Below, piece by piece: positions 8,903 through 18,252 of a DNA stretch of 64,000 bases; the stretch's first letter is position 1, and each line of letters opens with the position of its first letter. Source of the stretch: Fodinibius sp041642155 (GTDB lineage: Bacteria > Bacteroidota > Rhodothermia > Balneolales > Balneolaceae); the NCBI RefSeq assembly GCF_041642155.1, contig NZ_JBEPWZ010000001.1:1-64000 (forward strand). Reading direction: 5' to 3'. Below the pieces are notes generated by a model, which worked only from the letters and a program-made list of their open reading frames with translations, made no database searches and was not told where the DNA came from. The translations under genes and the position numbers were made by a program.

Positions 8903-10219
8903 TTAGAAACTGATGACCGCTTCGAGCATGACACCGTCAAATTCACCACCGTCATATTTGGTACCTACAAAGCTATCTCCGTCATAGGACTGTTTCATAT
9001 ACTCCAGCTTGGCCAGTACATTCTTAGTCAGGAACCAGCCGCCGCCGAGGTTGAAGCGATCGATCTCGACATCTCCGTTTACAGATTCACCATCCACCAG
9101 GTTATAACGGCCACCCAGGTAGAAATTTTCATTGGCCCCAAAGCGATAGAGCAGTTCCGCACCATATTGATTGTAAGTTCGCGAGTCGGCTCCTTTAACA
9201 TTACCGGACGTATTTTCATAGACTCCGTAGAACTCCAGCCCCTGGAATTTTACAAAGGGGTTGATCATAATGGCCGTCATTTCTCCTGCGCCAGGTTCAG
9301 CACCTCGTGGGGGAGTAAAGCTGGGAGCAAAGCGCCCGGAACGAAATCCGTCATCCATTACGCTGTAGTAGCGGGAACCGGCCCGGTCTCCGGAGTACAG
9401 GTAGATCGAGGGAGAGTTCGATACATTCAGAATGGACCCCGTCAAACGAAGGTGTATGACATCGCCCATCTTCTTTTCATACCCCAATTTACCATAGACG
9501 GTCGCATGCGTTTTAATATCACCGGCAACAACGCTCTGGTTCAGTTTACCGTTGCTCAGGCCGAACATGGCAAGCAAGCCCTTATTGTAATAATAGAGTT
9601 CGCCGGCTACTTCCGTGGTAAACGAATCCATGATGTAATTTCCTACAAATGGGTTGTGGATAGCTGATGCATTATCCGTTCTTCTGAAGTGGTTGTCGCC
9701 GTAGTTGAGCTCCATGTGGCCCACTTTAATACGAACTTTGTCCATCACGTCGGAAAGCAAGCCTTCCTGGATGAAATCAAGACGATCGACCTGCATATAG
9801 CCACTCTTGACGTAGGCTTCCGTGTGGTGTTGCGAGGTTAAGTAGGTCCGCAAGTGCATGCGAAGTCCGTCCCCGAGGGCGACATCAAGGTCTAAATTGG
9901 AGGTCGCGAGATTGAAATTTGATTCCAGCTCCGACAAGGTGTTCATAATAGGCTCGCCGTTTTCATCGACCCCCGTTTGCCACGGGCCGGCATTTTCATG
10001 GCTCAGACCCTGAAATTGAAGGGTATTTGCCCCGCCGATGCGAACGTTCACTCCGTCGAATTCAACGTCCGTCTCAAAAGGAGCTTCAAACTGGTTAAGC
10101 CCGGTCTGGTCGGGATTGGTAAAATACTGCATTTCCCGGTCGAACTGGGCAAAGGCGCTTCCCGCCATCATAAAGAAGCCGAGAAGGAATAGTGAGGTAT
10201 ATTGTATGAAATATTTCAT
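8903..10219 (-). CDS. outer-membrane porin-like beta-barrel protein
   Basis: A 438-residue protein with a Sec signal peptide (MKYFIQYTSLFLLGFFMMAG, cleavage near AFAQF) and a body of alternating hydrophobic/polar strands ending in a terminal Phe (LEAVISF), the outer-membrane assembly signal. The layout, with GHMELNYGDNHFRRTDNASA and repeated NPFVGNYIMDSF-type strands, resembles porins annotated in Bacteroidota, some related to phosphate-selective OprP/OprO types; substrate is not determined. It is a single gene with its own terminator. About 470 bases separate it from the divergent DoxX gene. Confidence 0.85.
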   Translation of the reverse strand: MKYFIQYTSLFLLGFFMMAGSAFAQFDREMQYFTNPDQTGLNQFEAPFETDVEFDGVNVRIGGANTLQFQGLSHENAGPWQTGVDENGEPIMNTLSELESNFNLATSNLDLDVALGDGLRMHLRTYLTSQHHTEAYVKSGYMQVDRLDFIQEGLLSDVMDKVRIKVGHMELNYGDNHFRRTDNASAIHNPFVGNYIMDSFTTEVAGELYYYNKGLLAMFGLSNGKLNQSVVAGDIKTHATVYGKLGYEKKMGDVIHLRLTGSILNVSNSPSIYLYSGDRAGSRYYSVMDDGFRSGRFAPSFTPPRGAEPGAGEMTAIMINPFVKFQGLEFYGVYENTSGNVKGADSRTYNQYGAELLYRFGANENFYLGGRYNLVDGESVNGDVEIDRFNLGGGWFLTKNVLAKLEYMKQSYDGDSFVGTKYDGGEFDGVMLEAVISF

Positions 10220-10688
10220 GGTAGTACCTGTTTTTTGGAGTTAGTGCTTACTGGTTTTGTTAAAATTGAATAATGATGTCATTAAATTTCGTTGATGCTG
10301 GCTATGCTGAAGAGCATATCCTAAGTGCTTTCCGTGCATTCCATTTGTAGTGATTACAACTTCTGTTCCAAAAAGGAGAGAAGAGATAAAAAAATTGAAT
10401 AACATCACGAATTACCCTTTAAGGGGCTACAGGCGGGATTTTTCTCACTCTTTTTTTAAATGGAAAAATGACGGTCTGCAAGCCTTTCCTTTCGGTCTTG
10501 CAATTCTGCAAGACTATCCGTCGCTGCCGGTGCGAAGCTGCAATAGGGGGAGGTAGTATCCCATCAGGTACCTGAATTACACTTGATTAACCGGTCCGCT
10601 CACTCATCCGGCACTATAGTTTAACATTGAATGACTTTTCTATATATTACTTTGTTATTCAAATCGTAATAAAAAAGAGGATGAGGAT
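10220..10688. other. divergent intergenic region with hairpins
   Basis: Between the porin (minus) and DoxX (plus) genes. CCCTT-T-AAGGG lies at 10415-10425, and a perfect 8-bp inverted repeat at 10495-10514 is listed separately. The short frame 10350-10556 has no recognisable content. Confidence 0.4.
10495..10514. promoter_or_regulatory. perfect palindrome GTCTTGCA-ATTC-TGCAAGAC
   Basis: Two exact 8-bp arms with a 4-base centre, about 175 bases upstream of the DoxX gene and 275 upstream of the porin gene. A related half-site, GGTCTGCAAG, lies at 10473-10482. It could be an operator or an RNA hairpin; no U-tract follows. Confidence 0.4.
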
Positions 10689-11066
10689 ATGGGTATGATA
10701 GAAAAAGCAGGTCGTTATTTATTCGCACTGCCATTTGGCATTTTTGGACTCTTTCACTTTATGAATGCAGGACAGATGGCAGGAATGGTTCCGATTCCCG
10801 GTGGCGTTTTTTGGGTTTACTTGACGGGAATAGCATTGTTAGCCGCATGTATTAGTATCCTGATTGAAAAAAAAGCACGCCTGGCTTGTATACTGCTCGG
10901 GGTTATGCTGCTTATCTTTGTATTGACCATTCACCTCCCCGGTGTACTGGGAGAAGGGGGACAATCAGCAATGACGATGTTGTTAAAAGATACCGCTATG
11001 GCGGGTGGGGCCTGGATCCTTGCCGGTCAGTTTCCGAGTGAGACGGACTCAGGGTTTAACGAATAG
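10689..11066 (+). CDS. DoxX family membrane protein
   Basis: A 125-residue protein with four predicted transmembrane helices (about residues 8-26, 40-60, 65-85 and 97-115) and the DoxX-like start GRYLFALPFGIFGLFHFMNA. DoxX-like proteins are small inner-membrane proteins, some linked to quinone reduction or redox stress; the role here is unknown. A purine-rich AGAGGATGAGGAT precedes the ATG. It ends only 21 bases from the truncated DUF839 gene on the other strand, which hints that its arrival, or a deletion, removed that gene's 3' half. Confidence 0.85.
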   Translation: MGMIEKAGRYLFALPFGIFGLFHFMNAGQMAGMVPIPGGVFWVYLTGIALLAACISILIEKKARLACILLGVMLLIFVLTIHLPGVLGEGGQSAMTMLLKDTAMAGGAWILAGQFPSETDSGFNE

Positions 11067-11087
11067 ATGTCTGTTTTGAATCCAATA

Positions 11088-11681
11088 TCACAAAGCTCTG
11101 CCCATCATATCATCGGGATTGGACACAAATTCTTCGCATGTCAACCAGCTGTTCCAGGGTGTGGGTCCCCCCGCACAGTTCCGGATGGTACCCGCCAGGC
11201 TTAGGAACTCGCGGACTACCTTTTGGTTTTCGGTGTCATACACCACGGTCGTCGTCCCACCCTGTCCGGGGTTATTATCCTGCCCCGGATCATAGAACTC
11301 ACCGGGATCAAGCCGGCCGGCAAGAGCAAAATCTTCGCCAAACGCGCTCTCGGCCCCGCCCTTGGCCGCATTCACTTCGTGATTCCGAATTAAGATAGTA
11401 AGTCCGTCAGGCCCCGGGAAGGTGGCCATCCCGTCCGGGCGATGCGGTACCGAAAAGCCGTCATCCATTTTATCGCCGAAGGTAGAAATAATATTATAGG
11501 AAAACGCTTCCGGCAAATTAAAAAGTCCGGCGGGATCTGACTGCAGCGGACCAAAGGGATCGGTTATCAGCTTTTGGGCCACTCGTCCCGAAGAGGTGCA
11601 GCTGCTTAGTATGTGTAACCCTGAAAAGCCCAGTGTCAGGGCCCCGGCCTGTTGTAAAAAATGTTTGCGTGATATCGACAC
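11088..11681 (-). pseudogene. DUF839 (PhoX-like) phosphatase gene, 3' truncated
   Basis: The protein starts at a probable GTG (11681; an upstream TTG at 11720 is the only other option) with a Tat-like motif SRKHFLQQAG and a lipobox-like LSSC. The next part is clear DUF839/PhoX-like: GTIRNCAGGPTPWNSWLTCE. Full members run to roughly 450 residues or more, but this frame ends right after that signature with a short unrelated tail (MMGRAL), 21 bases from the convergent DoxX gene. The calcium/iron-binding C-terminal half is missing, so it is most likely inactive. Confidence 0.8.
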
Positions 11682-11818
11682 AGATAATTTTATGTGTTCC
11701 TGAATCTGGCTGACGAGCAACTTTCAAGGCATAGGATATACAAAACAAATAGTAACGTAAAGTAATAAGTTTTACCCTTCACCGGCTGTACCATTAGCCT
11801 AATTTCCGATTCATACCA

Positions 11819-11848
11819 TAAAAAAGGCGCTTACCTTCTGCGGGTAAG
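11819..11848 (-). terminator. rho-independent terminator of the RND operon
   Basis: On the minus strand CTTACC and GGTAAG (11830-11848) form a stem with a 7-base loop, followed by CGCC and TTTTTT. It lies 38 bases beyond the stop of the RND transporter gene. Confidence 0.65.
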
Positions 11849-11885
11849 AAGGTTAATTCAAAAGCCCATAACGAGTAGGCGGAAC

Positions 11886-14800
11886 CTAAGCCTTGGCCGG
11901 CTTGACAGTTTCACTTTTACCGAAAGGCAACCAGCTTTTTTCCCTGACCCTGGCCAGTACATTTTCCGCAGCCACATAGACTACCGGGATAAATACCAGG
12001 GTAACGAGCGTTGATGCCGCAAGTCCCCCAATCACCACCCGCGCCAGGGAAGCCTGAAGTTCGGCTCCGGATCCGAAACCAAAAGAGAGCGGAAGCAACC
12101 CTAAAATCGTGGTAAGCGTGGTCATCAGGATGGGCCGCAGGCGCAATTTCCCCGAGTGAATAACAGCCTCGCGAATATTCATATGGTGTTCGCGGCGCAT
12201 AAGATTGATATAATCGACCAGCACAATAGCGTTATTCACCACGATCCCGATCAGCATTACGATACCCATCATGCTTTGCATATTAATGGTCGTGCCGGTA
12301 ATCATCAGGGTGGGGATCACCCCGATAATAGCCAACGGTACGGAAAACATGACCACCAGGGGATCAAAGAAGCGCTCAAACTGGGCCGCCATAACCATAT
12401 AGATAAGGATCAGCGCCATGATAATAGAAAGGCGAAAATCAGCCGCGGCCTTCTGCTGTTCTTCATATTCTCCGCCGTAGACAATGGAAAAACCCTCCGG
12501 CAGCTGCATGTCGGAAAGCTTATCCCGGATCATCTCCACGGCTTCTCCCAGGGCCACTCCACTCTCCAGGTTCGCTGAAATATAGGAAACCCGCTGGCTG
12601 TTCACCCTGTTGATGTCCGTCGGCCCCCGTCCCTTGCTTTTGGAAACCACCGCCGAAACGGGCAGGACTTGTCCCCCGGGCGTGCGGATCGAAATATTTT
12701 CGAGGTCGGTCGTGCTGAGTCGGTCTTCCGGCTGCAGGCGGACCGTAATCGGGAATTCATCGCCGCCTACGCGGTATGTTCCGGCCCGGCTCCCCCCCAC
12801 ATTGGTCTGAATTACCTGGGCGACTTCACGGACCGAAAGACCAAGATCGGCAATTTTTTCCCGATCAAAGACCATATTCTGCTCCGGTCGCCCCTCGCGC
12901 CGGTCGGTTCGGACCCCCGTTACCTCCGGGATTTCTTCCATCCGGCGTTTAATTTCTTCGGACAGTGTTTTGGCCTGGTCCAGGTTATAGCCCCGCAGCT
13001 GCACCTCTACCTCTTCACCCCCTCCCGAGCCGAACAGCCTGCGCAGCATCCACAGCCCCGACTGGGCGCTTACCCGTATATCGCCGCCCGGGACAAGGCC
13101 AGCCACATTGTCCCGGATTTGATCGGCAATCCTGGAGGTGCTCATCGATCGCTGAGAGGCTTCCACCATAGCTACTTCTACTTCCGCCCGCCCGTCACGT
13201 ACGTCAGTTGTTATATGCCTGACATCTTCCATGGGCAGGTTGGCGCGGACCGCCTGTTCCAGCTCTTGCAAATATTCGTTTTGCACGGCAATATTTGTTC
13301 CTTCGGCCATCATGAAATCCACATCAATTTCATCCGCATCCGATTGCGGGGTAAGCTCAACCGGTATCAGGGGAATAAGCAGCACACACCCTATAACCAA
13401 CGCCCCCGTAACCCCAAAGACCAGGGGCTTCCGCTGGAGTGTACGATCAATAAGCTTGGCATATTTATGCTCCATGACTGCAAAAATTCGCTGAAACCAG
13501 TTCTTTTGCTGGGCTTTCTCGGAACCGGCGGGCTGGATAGTCAGGAACTTGCTGCAGAGCATCGGCACCAGCGTAAGAGCGACGAAAAGGGAGCACACGA
13601 GGGCAAAGACGACGACCAGTGCCAGCTGCTGGAATATCGAGCCCGAAATAGTCTGCATGAACACCACCGGCAGAAATATGACGGAAGTGGTAATGGTGGA
13701 AGCTACAATAGCCCCACCCACCTCGCGCGTTCCGACCAGGGCGCTGGCTTGAAGGTCTTTGCCTCGCTCCTCCCGGAGCCTGATAATATTTTCAAGCACC
13801 ACAATGGCATTATCAACAATAAGGCCCACCCCCAGGGCAAGTCCCCCAAAACTCATCTGGTTCAGCGTCAGGCCGTTAAAATAAAGCAGCGCAAAGGTGG
13901 CAATAATTGAAATCGGAATGGAAACGGCAATAATAAAGGTTGACGAACCATTTCTCAGGAACAGATATAAAACAACAATCGCAAGGAGCGCCCCCCAGAC
14001 AGCCGAATTTTGCACATTATTGATCGAGTTTTGAATAAACTCGCTTTGATCCGTCGTCACGAACAGGTTCATGTCGTCGCGCTCCAGGTTGACCCGCTCG
14101 ATCTCATCCCGGATGTCGTCCGCAACAGCCACCGTATTGGCGCCCGTTTGCTTACGGATACCAAAACGGACCATCGGTTTTTTATTGATGGTTACCAGCC
14201 GGTTCAGATCCTCGTATCCCCATTTCACCTCTGCAACATCCTCAACACGGATAGGCTTGCCATCCTCCATGGCGATAATGGTGTTGGAAATTTGGTCGAG
14301 CGACTCGTATTCGCCCAGCGTGCGGACGTATAACTGCTGTACTCCCGAGTTCACATTCCCCCCCGGCAGGTTTACATTTTCACTGGCAATCGCCTGTTGT
14401 ACCTGGGCAGAGGATAACCCGCTGGCAATGAGCCGGTCCCGCTTGATATCTATGTGTACCTCTTTATAGACGCCGCCCCAGATATCAATGGAACCGACCC
14501 CTGCAATTTGGTCGAAACGCTTGGTCACTTCGCGTTCCAGCACCTGCGTAAGCTCCTGGAGATTCATATCCGAATTTGCTCCCACAATGACCACGGGAAA
14601 GTTATTGGGATCGAATTTCCATATCCGTGGCGGCTCAGCTTCGGGCGGGAGTTCATCCCGAACACGGTCTAAGGCGGCCCGAATATCGTTGGCCGCAACA
14701 TCTATATCTGTCCCCTGGGCAAATTCAAGCGTTACCCGGCTCTGTCCTTCTGAAGAACTCGAGCGTACGCGCTCTACCCCCGGAACGCCTGCAATAGTAT

Positions 14801-15005
14801 TCTCTATACGCTGGGTAATAATTTTTTCAATTTCCTCTGACCCTACATTGGGATATTCCGTCGCCACGGTCAGCTGCGGGTATTCAACCGGCGGCAGCAG
14901 ATCCACCGGCAGGTAGCGGAAAGACGTGATCCCCAGAACGACGATAATAAGAAATAGCATCGTCGTAGCGATGGGACGTTTGACAGCGGTTTCAGTAATC
15001 TTCAT
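11886..15005 (-). CDS. RND efflux transporter, HAE1/AcrB-type inner-membrane pump
   Basis: A 1039-residue resistance-nodulation-division pump: TM1 at the N-terminus (PIATTMLFLIIVVLGITSF), a large periplasmic loop starting VDLLPPVEYPQLTVATEYPN, the TM4 proton-relay segment GVGLIVDNAIVVLENI, a second periplasmic loop after about residue 530 and the final TM bundle (MMGIVMLIGIVVNNAIVLVD). It exports drugs, bile-like amphiphiles or metabolites by proton antiport. The second Asp of the AcrB DD pair is Asn, as in many homologues. Length is normal. It follows the adaptor gene by 57 bases, so both form one operon; no TolC gene is present. Confidence 0.96.
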   Translation of the reverse strand: MKITETAVKRPIATTMLFLIIVVLGITSFRYLPVDLLPPVEYPQLTVATEYPNVGSEEIEKIITQRIENTIAGVPGVERVRSSSSEGQSRVTLEFAQGTDIDVAANDIRAALDRVRDELPPEAEPPRIWKFDPNNFPVVIVGANSDMNLQELTQVLEREVTKRFDQIAGVGSIDIWGGVYKEVHIDIKRDRLIASGLSSAQVQQAIASENVNLPGGNVNSGVQQLYVRTLGEYESLDQISNTIIAMEDGKPIRVEDVAEVKWGYEDLNRLVTINKKPMVRFGIRKQTGANTVAVADDIRDEIERVNLERDDMNLFVTTDQSEFIQNSINNVQNSAVWGALLAIVVLYLFLRNGSSTFIIAVSIPISIIATFALLYFNGLTLNQMSFGGLALGVGLIVDNAIVVLENIIRLREERGKDLQASALVGTREVGGAIVASTITTSVIFLPVVFMQTISGSIFQQLALVVVFALVCSLFVALTLVPMLCSKFLTIQPAGSEKAQQKNWFQRIFAVMEHKYAKLIDRTLQRKPLVFGVTGALVIGCVLLIPLIPVELTPQSDADEIDVDFMMAEGTNIAVQNEYLQELEQAVRANLPMEDVRHITTDVRDGRAEVEVAMVEASQRSMSTSRIADQIRDNVAGLVPGGDIRVSAQSGLWMLRRLFGSGGGEEVEVQLRGYNLDQAKTLSEEIKRRMEEIPEVTGVRTDRREGRPEQNMVFDREKIADLGLSVREVAQVIQTNVGGSRAGTYRVGGDEFPITVRLQPEDRLSTTDLENISIRTPGGQVLPVSAVVSKSKGRGPTDINRVNSQRVSYISANLESGVALGEAVEMIRDKLSDMQLPEGFSIVYGGEYEEQQKAAADFRLSIIMALILIYMVMAAQFERFFDPLVVMFSVPLAIIGVIPTLMITGTTINMQSMMGIVMLIGIVVNNAIVLVDYINLMRREHHMNIREAVIHSGKLRLRPILMTTLTTILGLLPLSFGFGSGAELQASLARVVIGGLAASTLVTLVFIPVVYVAAENVLARVREKSWLPFGKSETVKPAKA

Positions 15006-15062
15006 AACAGTGATATTTAGTCAATCATGGTGGATCATATGAGTTAGAGAAATCGTGGCGAG

Positions 15063-16358
15063 CTATTCTCCATCCAGGACGCGTTGCAGTAAATCCTGGC
15101 GCTGCAGTCCCTGGAGTGCTAAAATTCGATCCCAGGAACTGGCACGCACGCGGGCTTGACCGGGACCGGTCACAAGCAGATCCTGTCCCACCGTGACCAC
15201 CCAGCTTCCGGATTCGATACCTTCAATACCGACTTCCAGCCGGCCTTCGGCAACGACGTCAACCGGCTGAAACTGCACCTCGGTCGGCTCTGTCAGCGGA
15301 GGCAGGTTTTCACCATCACCCTGTTCGGCAGGCTCTATTTCACTGCCCAGCGAAGTGGCAACGTAGACTCCATCCTCTCCGGTATTGGGATCCGTAAAAA
15401 GCGCGCTCGACGGGATGATCGTGGCCTGCCGGCTCTCCCCGTAGAGAATATCTACCGGGACGAACATTCCAGGGCGCAGGTTGTGATCGCGGCTGGCGAC
15501 ATCAATTTCACCTTCGGTACTCCGGGTAATATTATTCAGAAAAGGCGAAATGCGGGATAGTTTGGCTTCAATAACTTCGCGGTTCCCCCCGGCTGTGGAC
15601 CCGGTATAAATGCGGGCGGTCTGACCAATCTGTACTTTGTTCAGCATATCATCCGTCAAAACCACTTCTATACGCAGATTTTTCAGATCGCCAATGGTAA
15701 AAAGAGGCGAATTGGGACCGACCTGCATGCCCACTTCTGCGTTGCGTTGTCCCACGGTCCCGTTTATGGGCGCACGAATAACGGTCTTTGACAACATGTC
15801 CCGTTGTTCCTCCACGCTCGATTCGGATTGTTCCAGCTGAGCTTCGGCCAGTTCTATGTCTGCTTCCGCAGATGACATCTGAGCTTCGAGGGTCTCCATC
15901 TCCATATCACTTGAAAGGTTTTTATCGCTGAGCTGTTTCGTACGTCTGTATTGCGCTTCCAGCTCTTTATAACGCGCCTGCGCCTGCTTCAACCTTGCCT
16001 GGTTAATACGGGCGTTCGCACGGGCTTGCTCGACCTGCTCCCGGTACTGGCGATCTTCCAGTGAGATGAGGGACTCCCCTTTGCGGACGGAATCGCCGGT
16101 CTGGACGTGGATCTGCGAGACTTTCCCGGATATCTCGGGGTAGAGTTGCACCTGGTTCTGGGCGACCACGGTGCCGCTCAATCGCTCAGACAGGGGCAGC
16201 GACCCATATCGTGCCTGTACCGCTTCTACAGCCGGGATAGTGGAAGTGTTGGGCCCTTCTTCACTGCTATCTGAAGAGCCATAGCAGGAGACCAGCAACA
16301 TCGCCGCCAGGAACAGGAGAATAGTATGGATGGAAATATCAGACTTTAAAAAGATCAT
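15063..16358 (-). CDS. RND efflux periplasmic adaptor (membrane fusion lipoprotein)
   Basis: A 431-residue membrane-fusion protein with a lipoprotein signal ending in LLVSC. It has a biotinyl-lipoyl-like half (VQLYPEISGKVSQIHVQTGD), a long coiled-coil hairpin (about residues 100-185, rich in Glu, Gln and Ala), a second lipoyl half (IRAPINGTVGQRNAEVGMQV) and beta-barrel/membrane-proximal domains. It links the RND pump to an outer-membrane channel. First gene of the two-gene operon. The C-terminal extension (QDLLVTGPGQARVRASSWDR) is slightly longer than in typical AcrA. Confidence 0.93.
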   Translation of the reverse strand: MIFLKSDISIHTILLFLAAMLLVSCYGSSDSSEEGPNTSTIPAVEAVQARYGSLPLSERLSGTVVAQNQVQLYPEISGKVSQIHVQTGDSVRKGESLISLEDRQYREQVEQARANARINQARLKQAQARYKELEAQYRRTKQLSDKNLSSDMEMETLEAQMSSAEADIELAEAQLEQSESSVEEQRDMLSKTVIRAPINGTVGQRNAEVGMQVGPNSPLFTIGDLKNLRIEVVLTDDMLNKVQIGQTARIYTGSTAGGNREVIEAKLSRISPFLNNITRSTEGEIDVASRDHNLRPGMFVPVDILYGESRQATIIPSSALFTDPNTGEDGVYVATSLGSEIEPAEQGDGENLPPLTEPTEVQFQPVDVVAEGRLEVGIEGIESGSWVVTVGQDLLVTGPGQARVRASSWDRILALQGLQRQDLLQRVLDGE

Positions 16359-17120
16359 TCGTTGCTTGTATGAACATTCATGTTACGTTCTCAAATAACT
16401 GTAGAGGATTTTGACCGATCTGTGGGGCGGCTGGTTTGGCCGTTCACTGAGGGTAGCTTCGCTACTGGTTAAACTCCGTCTGTCTCGCAGCGGGGCGGTT
16501 CGGGCGTCCGATGTCCGATGGAAGAGGAGGGTTACCTTATTAGCTACTTGCTTAAACCGGCTGGCCGCATCTGCATTGCCCCGGGGACGGAGATAGTATA
16601 TAATATAAGTCCTCACAAAAAACAGTATTGGTTAAAATATATATCAAATTTTAATCAAAACTTGCATTAAGAGATGTAATATCTTATTAGAATTAAATAA
16701 AGGGCATAATTCTGAAGAAAAACTGAGTTTTGGGCTGTAAAATCTCTCGCCGGGATTTATTTAATGTAATTTTACAAACATCCGTTCGTCATCGGTCCTG
16801 ATGACAACCCACAATAAAAGAAACATCAGCACGTATTTCATCACAACGAGTGTTCTTGACAAATAAATACTCCCGGTCAGGAATAACAGGCCGCCCCGAA
16901 TCCCGGGCAGTTGGAGTAATGAAATGGGATGAGTACCTTGTGTTTTCCCTGTAGTCCCATAACCGGTACCAGGGGTACAATGAACCAAATCGCGAAATTT
17001 ACACGGGCGGGAGGCGCGTTACCCCAGACGATCGTGTTCAACCAGAACTGATACCCATATGCAACTAAAACCGATAAAAAGGCAAGCTACAAGCCAGCAG
17101 CGAATCCATTCAGGCACGCT
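16359..17120. other. long intergenic region, no gene seen
   Basis: These 762 bases separate the divergent efflux operon and the YdjM-like gene. A GTAGC-TTC-GCTAC hairpin lies at about 16453-16465. Bases 16620-16760 are AT-rich. Open frames on either strand (16383-16616, 16411-16596, 16761-16988) lack family motifs. The region probably holds both promoters. Confidence 0.4.
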
Positions 17121-18179
17121 ATGGATACTGTAACACAGGCCACCCTCGGGGCGGCCGTCGGGGAGATGGTACTGGGCAAGAAGATAGGCAACAAAGCTCC
17201 TCTGTGGGGAGCCGTCCTGGGCATAGTACCCGACCTTGACGTCCTAACCATTCCCTTTGTCAGCAACATGCAGGCCCTGGCCATCCACCGGGGCATTACG
17301 CATTCGATAGTTTTCTGCGTGGCGGCCGCGATACTGCTGGGCTGGATGCTCGACCGGCTCTACCGCAAGGAGAGTGTAGGATGGCGCAACTGGTCGTGGA
17401 TGGCATTTTGGACGCTGTCCACGCATGTTTTTATTGATGTCTGTACTTCCTACGGCACCCAGATACTGCAACCGTTCAGTAACAGGCTCTTTAGTTTAGA
17501 TACAATCTTTATCGTCGACCCTTTCTACACCCTGCCCCTCGTAATCGGTATCCTCATTGCGCTCTTTATTCGGCGAGAGTCAACCGCGAGACGGTGGGCC
17601 AATTATGCCGGTATTGCGGTCAGCTCCCTGTATCTTTTGGCCGGACTGGCCGTCAAATCACACGTAAATGCGGTTTTCGAACGGAACTTCGAGGCAGAAA
17701 CCATCACTCCCGAACAGTACATCACCACGCCTACGCCCTTTAATATTTTTCTGTGGACGGGCTATGGCGAACAAGGGGATACGCTTTATGCCGGGCTCTA
17801 TTCCCTTTTCGATGATGAGGACGATATCCGGTTCCACCGGATAGCACAAAATGAAAAACTCCTGGAGCCGTACCGGGGACAACCCGCCGTCGACCGGCTG
17901 CTTTGGTTCTCGCGGGGTTATTTTGTGGCGGATAAAGGTGCGAATGGTGAACTGTTTGTTCACGACCTGCGCTTCGGACGATCGGATTTTTGGCTTACCG
18001 GTCAGCCGGCCCCCTACGTTTGGAATTACCAGCTGCAGTTTAACAAGGATTCAACCCGGGTCACGGGATTTCGCCATTTTCAGCCCGACTTCGAGCGTCG
18101 TGCAGCGCTGCTCGGTCAATTGATGGATCGCATATTTACAGGAAGAACGGGGCTCCACCAACCCCATTCTTCGAGGTGA
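17121..18179 (+). CDS. YdjM-like membrane-bound metal-dependent hydrolase
   Basis: A 352-residue protein of the LexA-binding inner-membrane hydrolase family (YdjM/YbcI, DUF457). It begins MDTVTQATLGAAVGEMVLG, with later conserved segments LGIVPDLDVL, HRGITHSIVF and LSTHVFIDVCTSYGTQ that supply His and Asp metal ligands; several transmembrane helices lie in the first 170 residues. The soluble C-terminal ~180 residues face one side of the membrane. Biochemical role is not established for the family. It is a monocistronic gene. Confidence 0.9.
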   Translation: MDTVTQATLGAAVGEMVLGKKIGNKAPLWGAVLGIVPDLDVLTIPFVSNMQALAIHRGITHSIVFCVAAAILLGWMLDRLYRKESVGWRNWSWMAFWTLSTHVFIDVCTSYGTQILQPFSNRLFSLDTIFIVDPFYTLPLVIGILIALFIRRESTARRWANYAGIAVSSLYLLAGLAVKSHVNAVFERNFEAETITPEQYITTPTPFNIFLWTGYGEQGDTLYAGLYSLFDDEDDIRFHRIAQNEKLLEPYRGQPAVDRLLWFSRGYFVADKGANGELFVHDLRFGRSDFWLTGQPAPYVWNYQLQFNKDSTRVTGFRHFQPDFERRAALLGQLMDRIFTGRTGLHQPHSSR

Positions 18180-18227
18180 GAAATGCCGGCTCGCCTTAAA
18201 GCCCGACACCGGACATTGACCGGGGAC

Positions 18228-18247
18228 AACCCGCTGTTGTGCGGGTT
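18228..18247. terminator. 7-bp hairpin between convergent genes
   Basis: AACCCGC-TGTTGT-GCGGGTT is a perfect stem-loop between the YdjM-like gene and the convergent oxidoreductase gene (whose stop is 6 bases away). It lacks a U-tract, so it may act as a bidirectional, factor-assisted terminator. Confidence 0.4.
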
Positions 18248-18252
18248 ACCCC

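Noticed and set aside
12669..13910. 413-residue plus-strand frame antisense to the RND pump
   Set aside because: It mirrors a conserved pump gene in another frame, and its translation (many His, Arg, Gln) shows no family or signal peptide.
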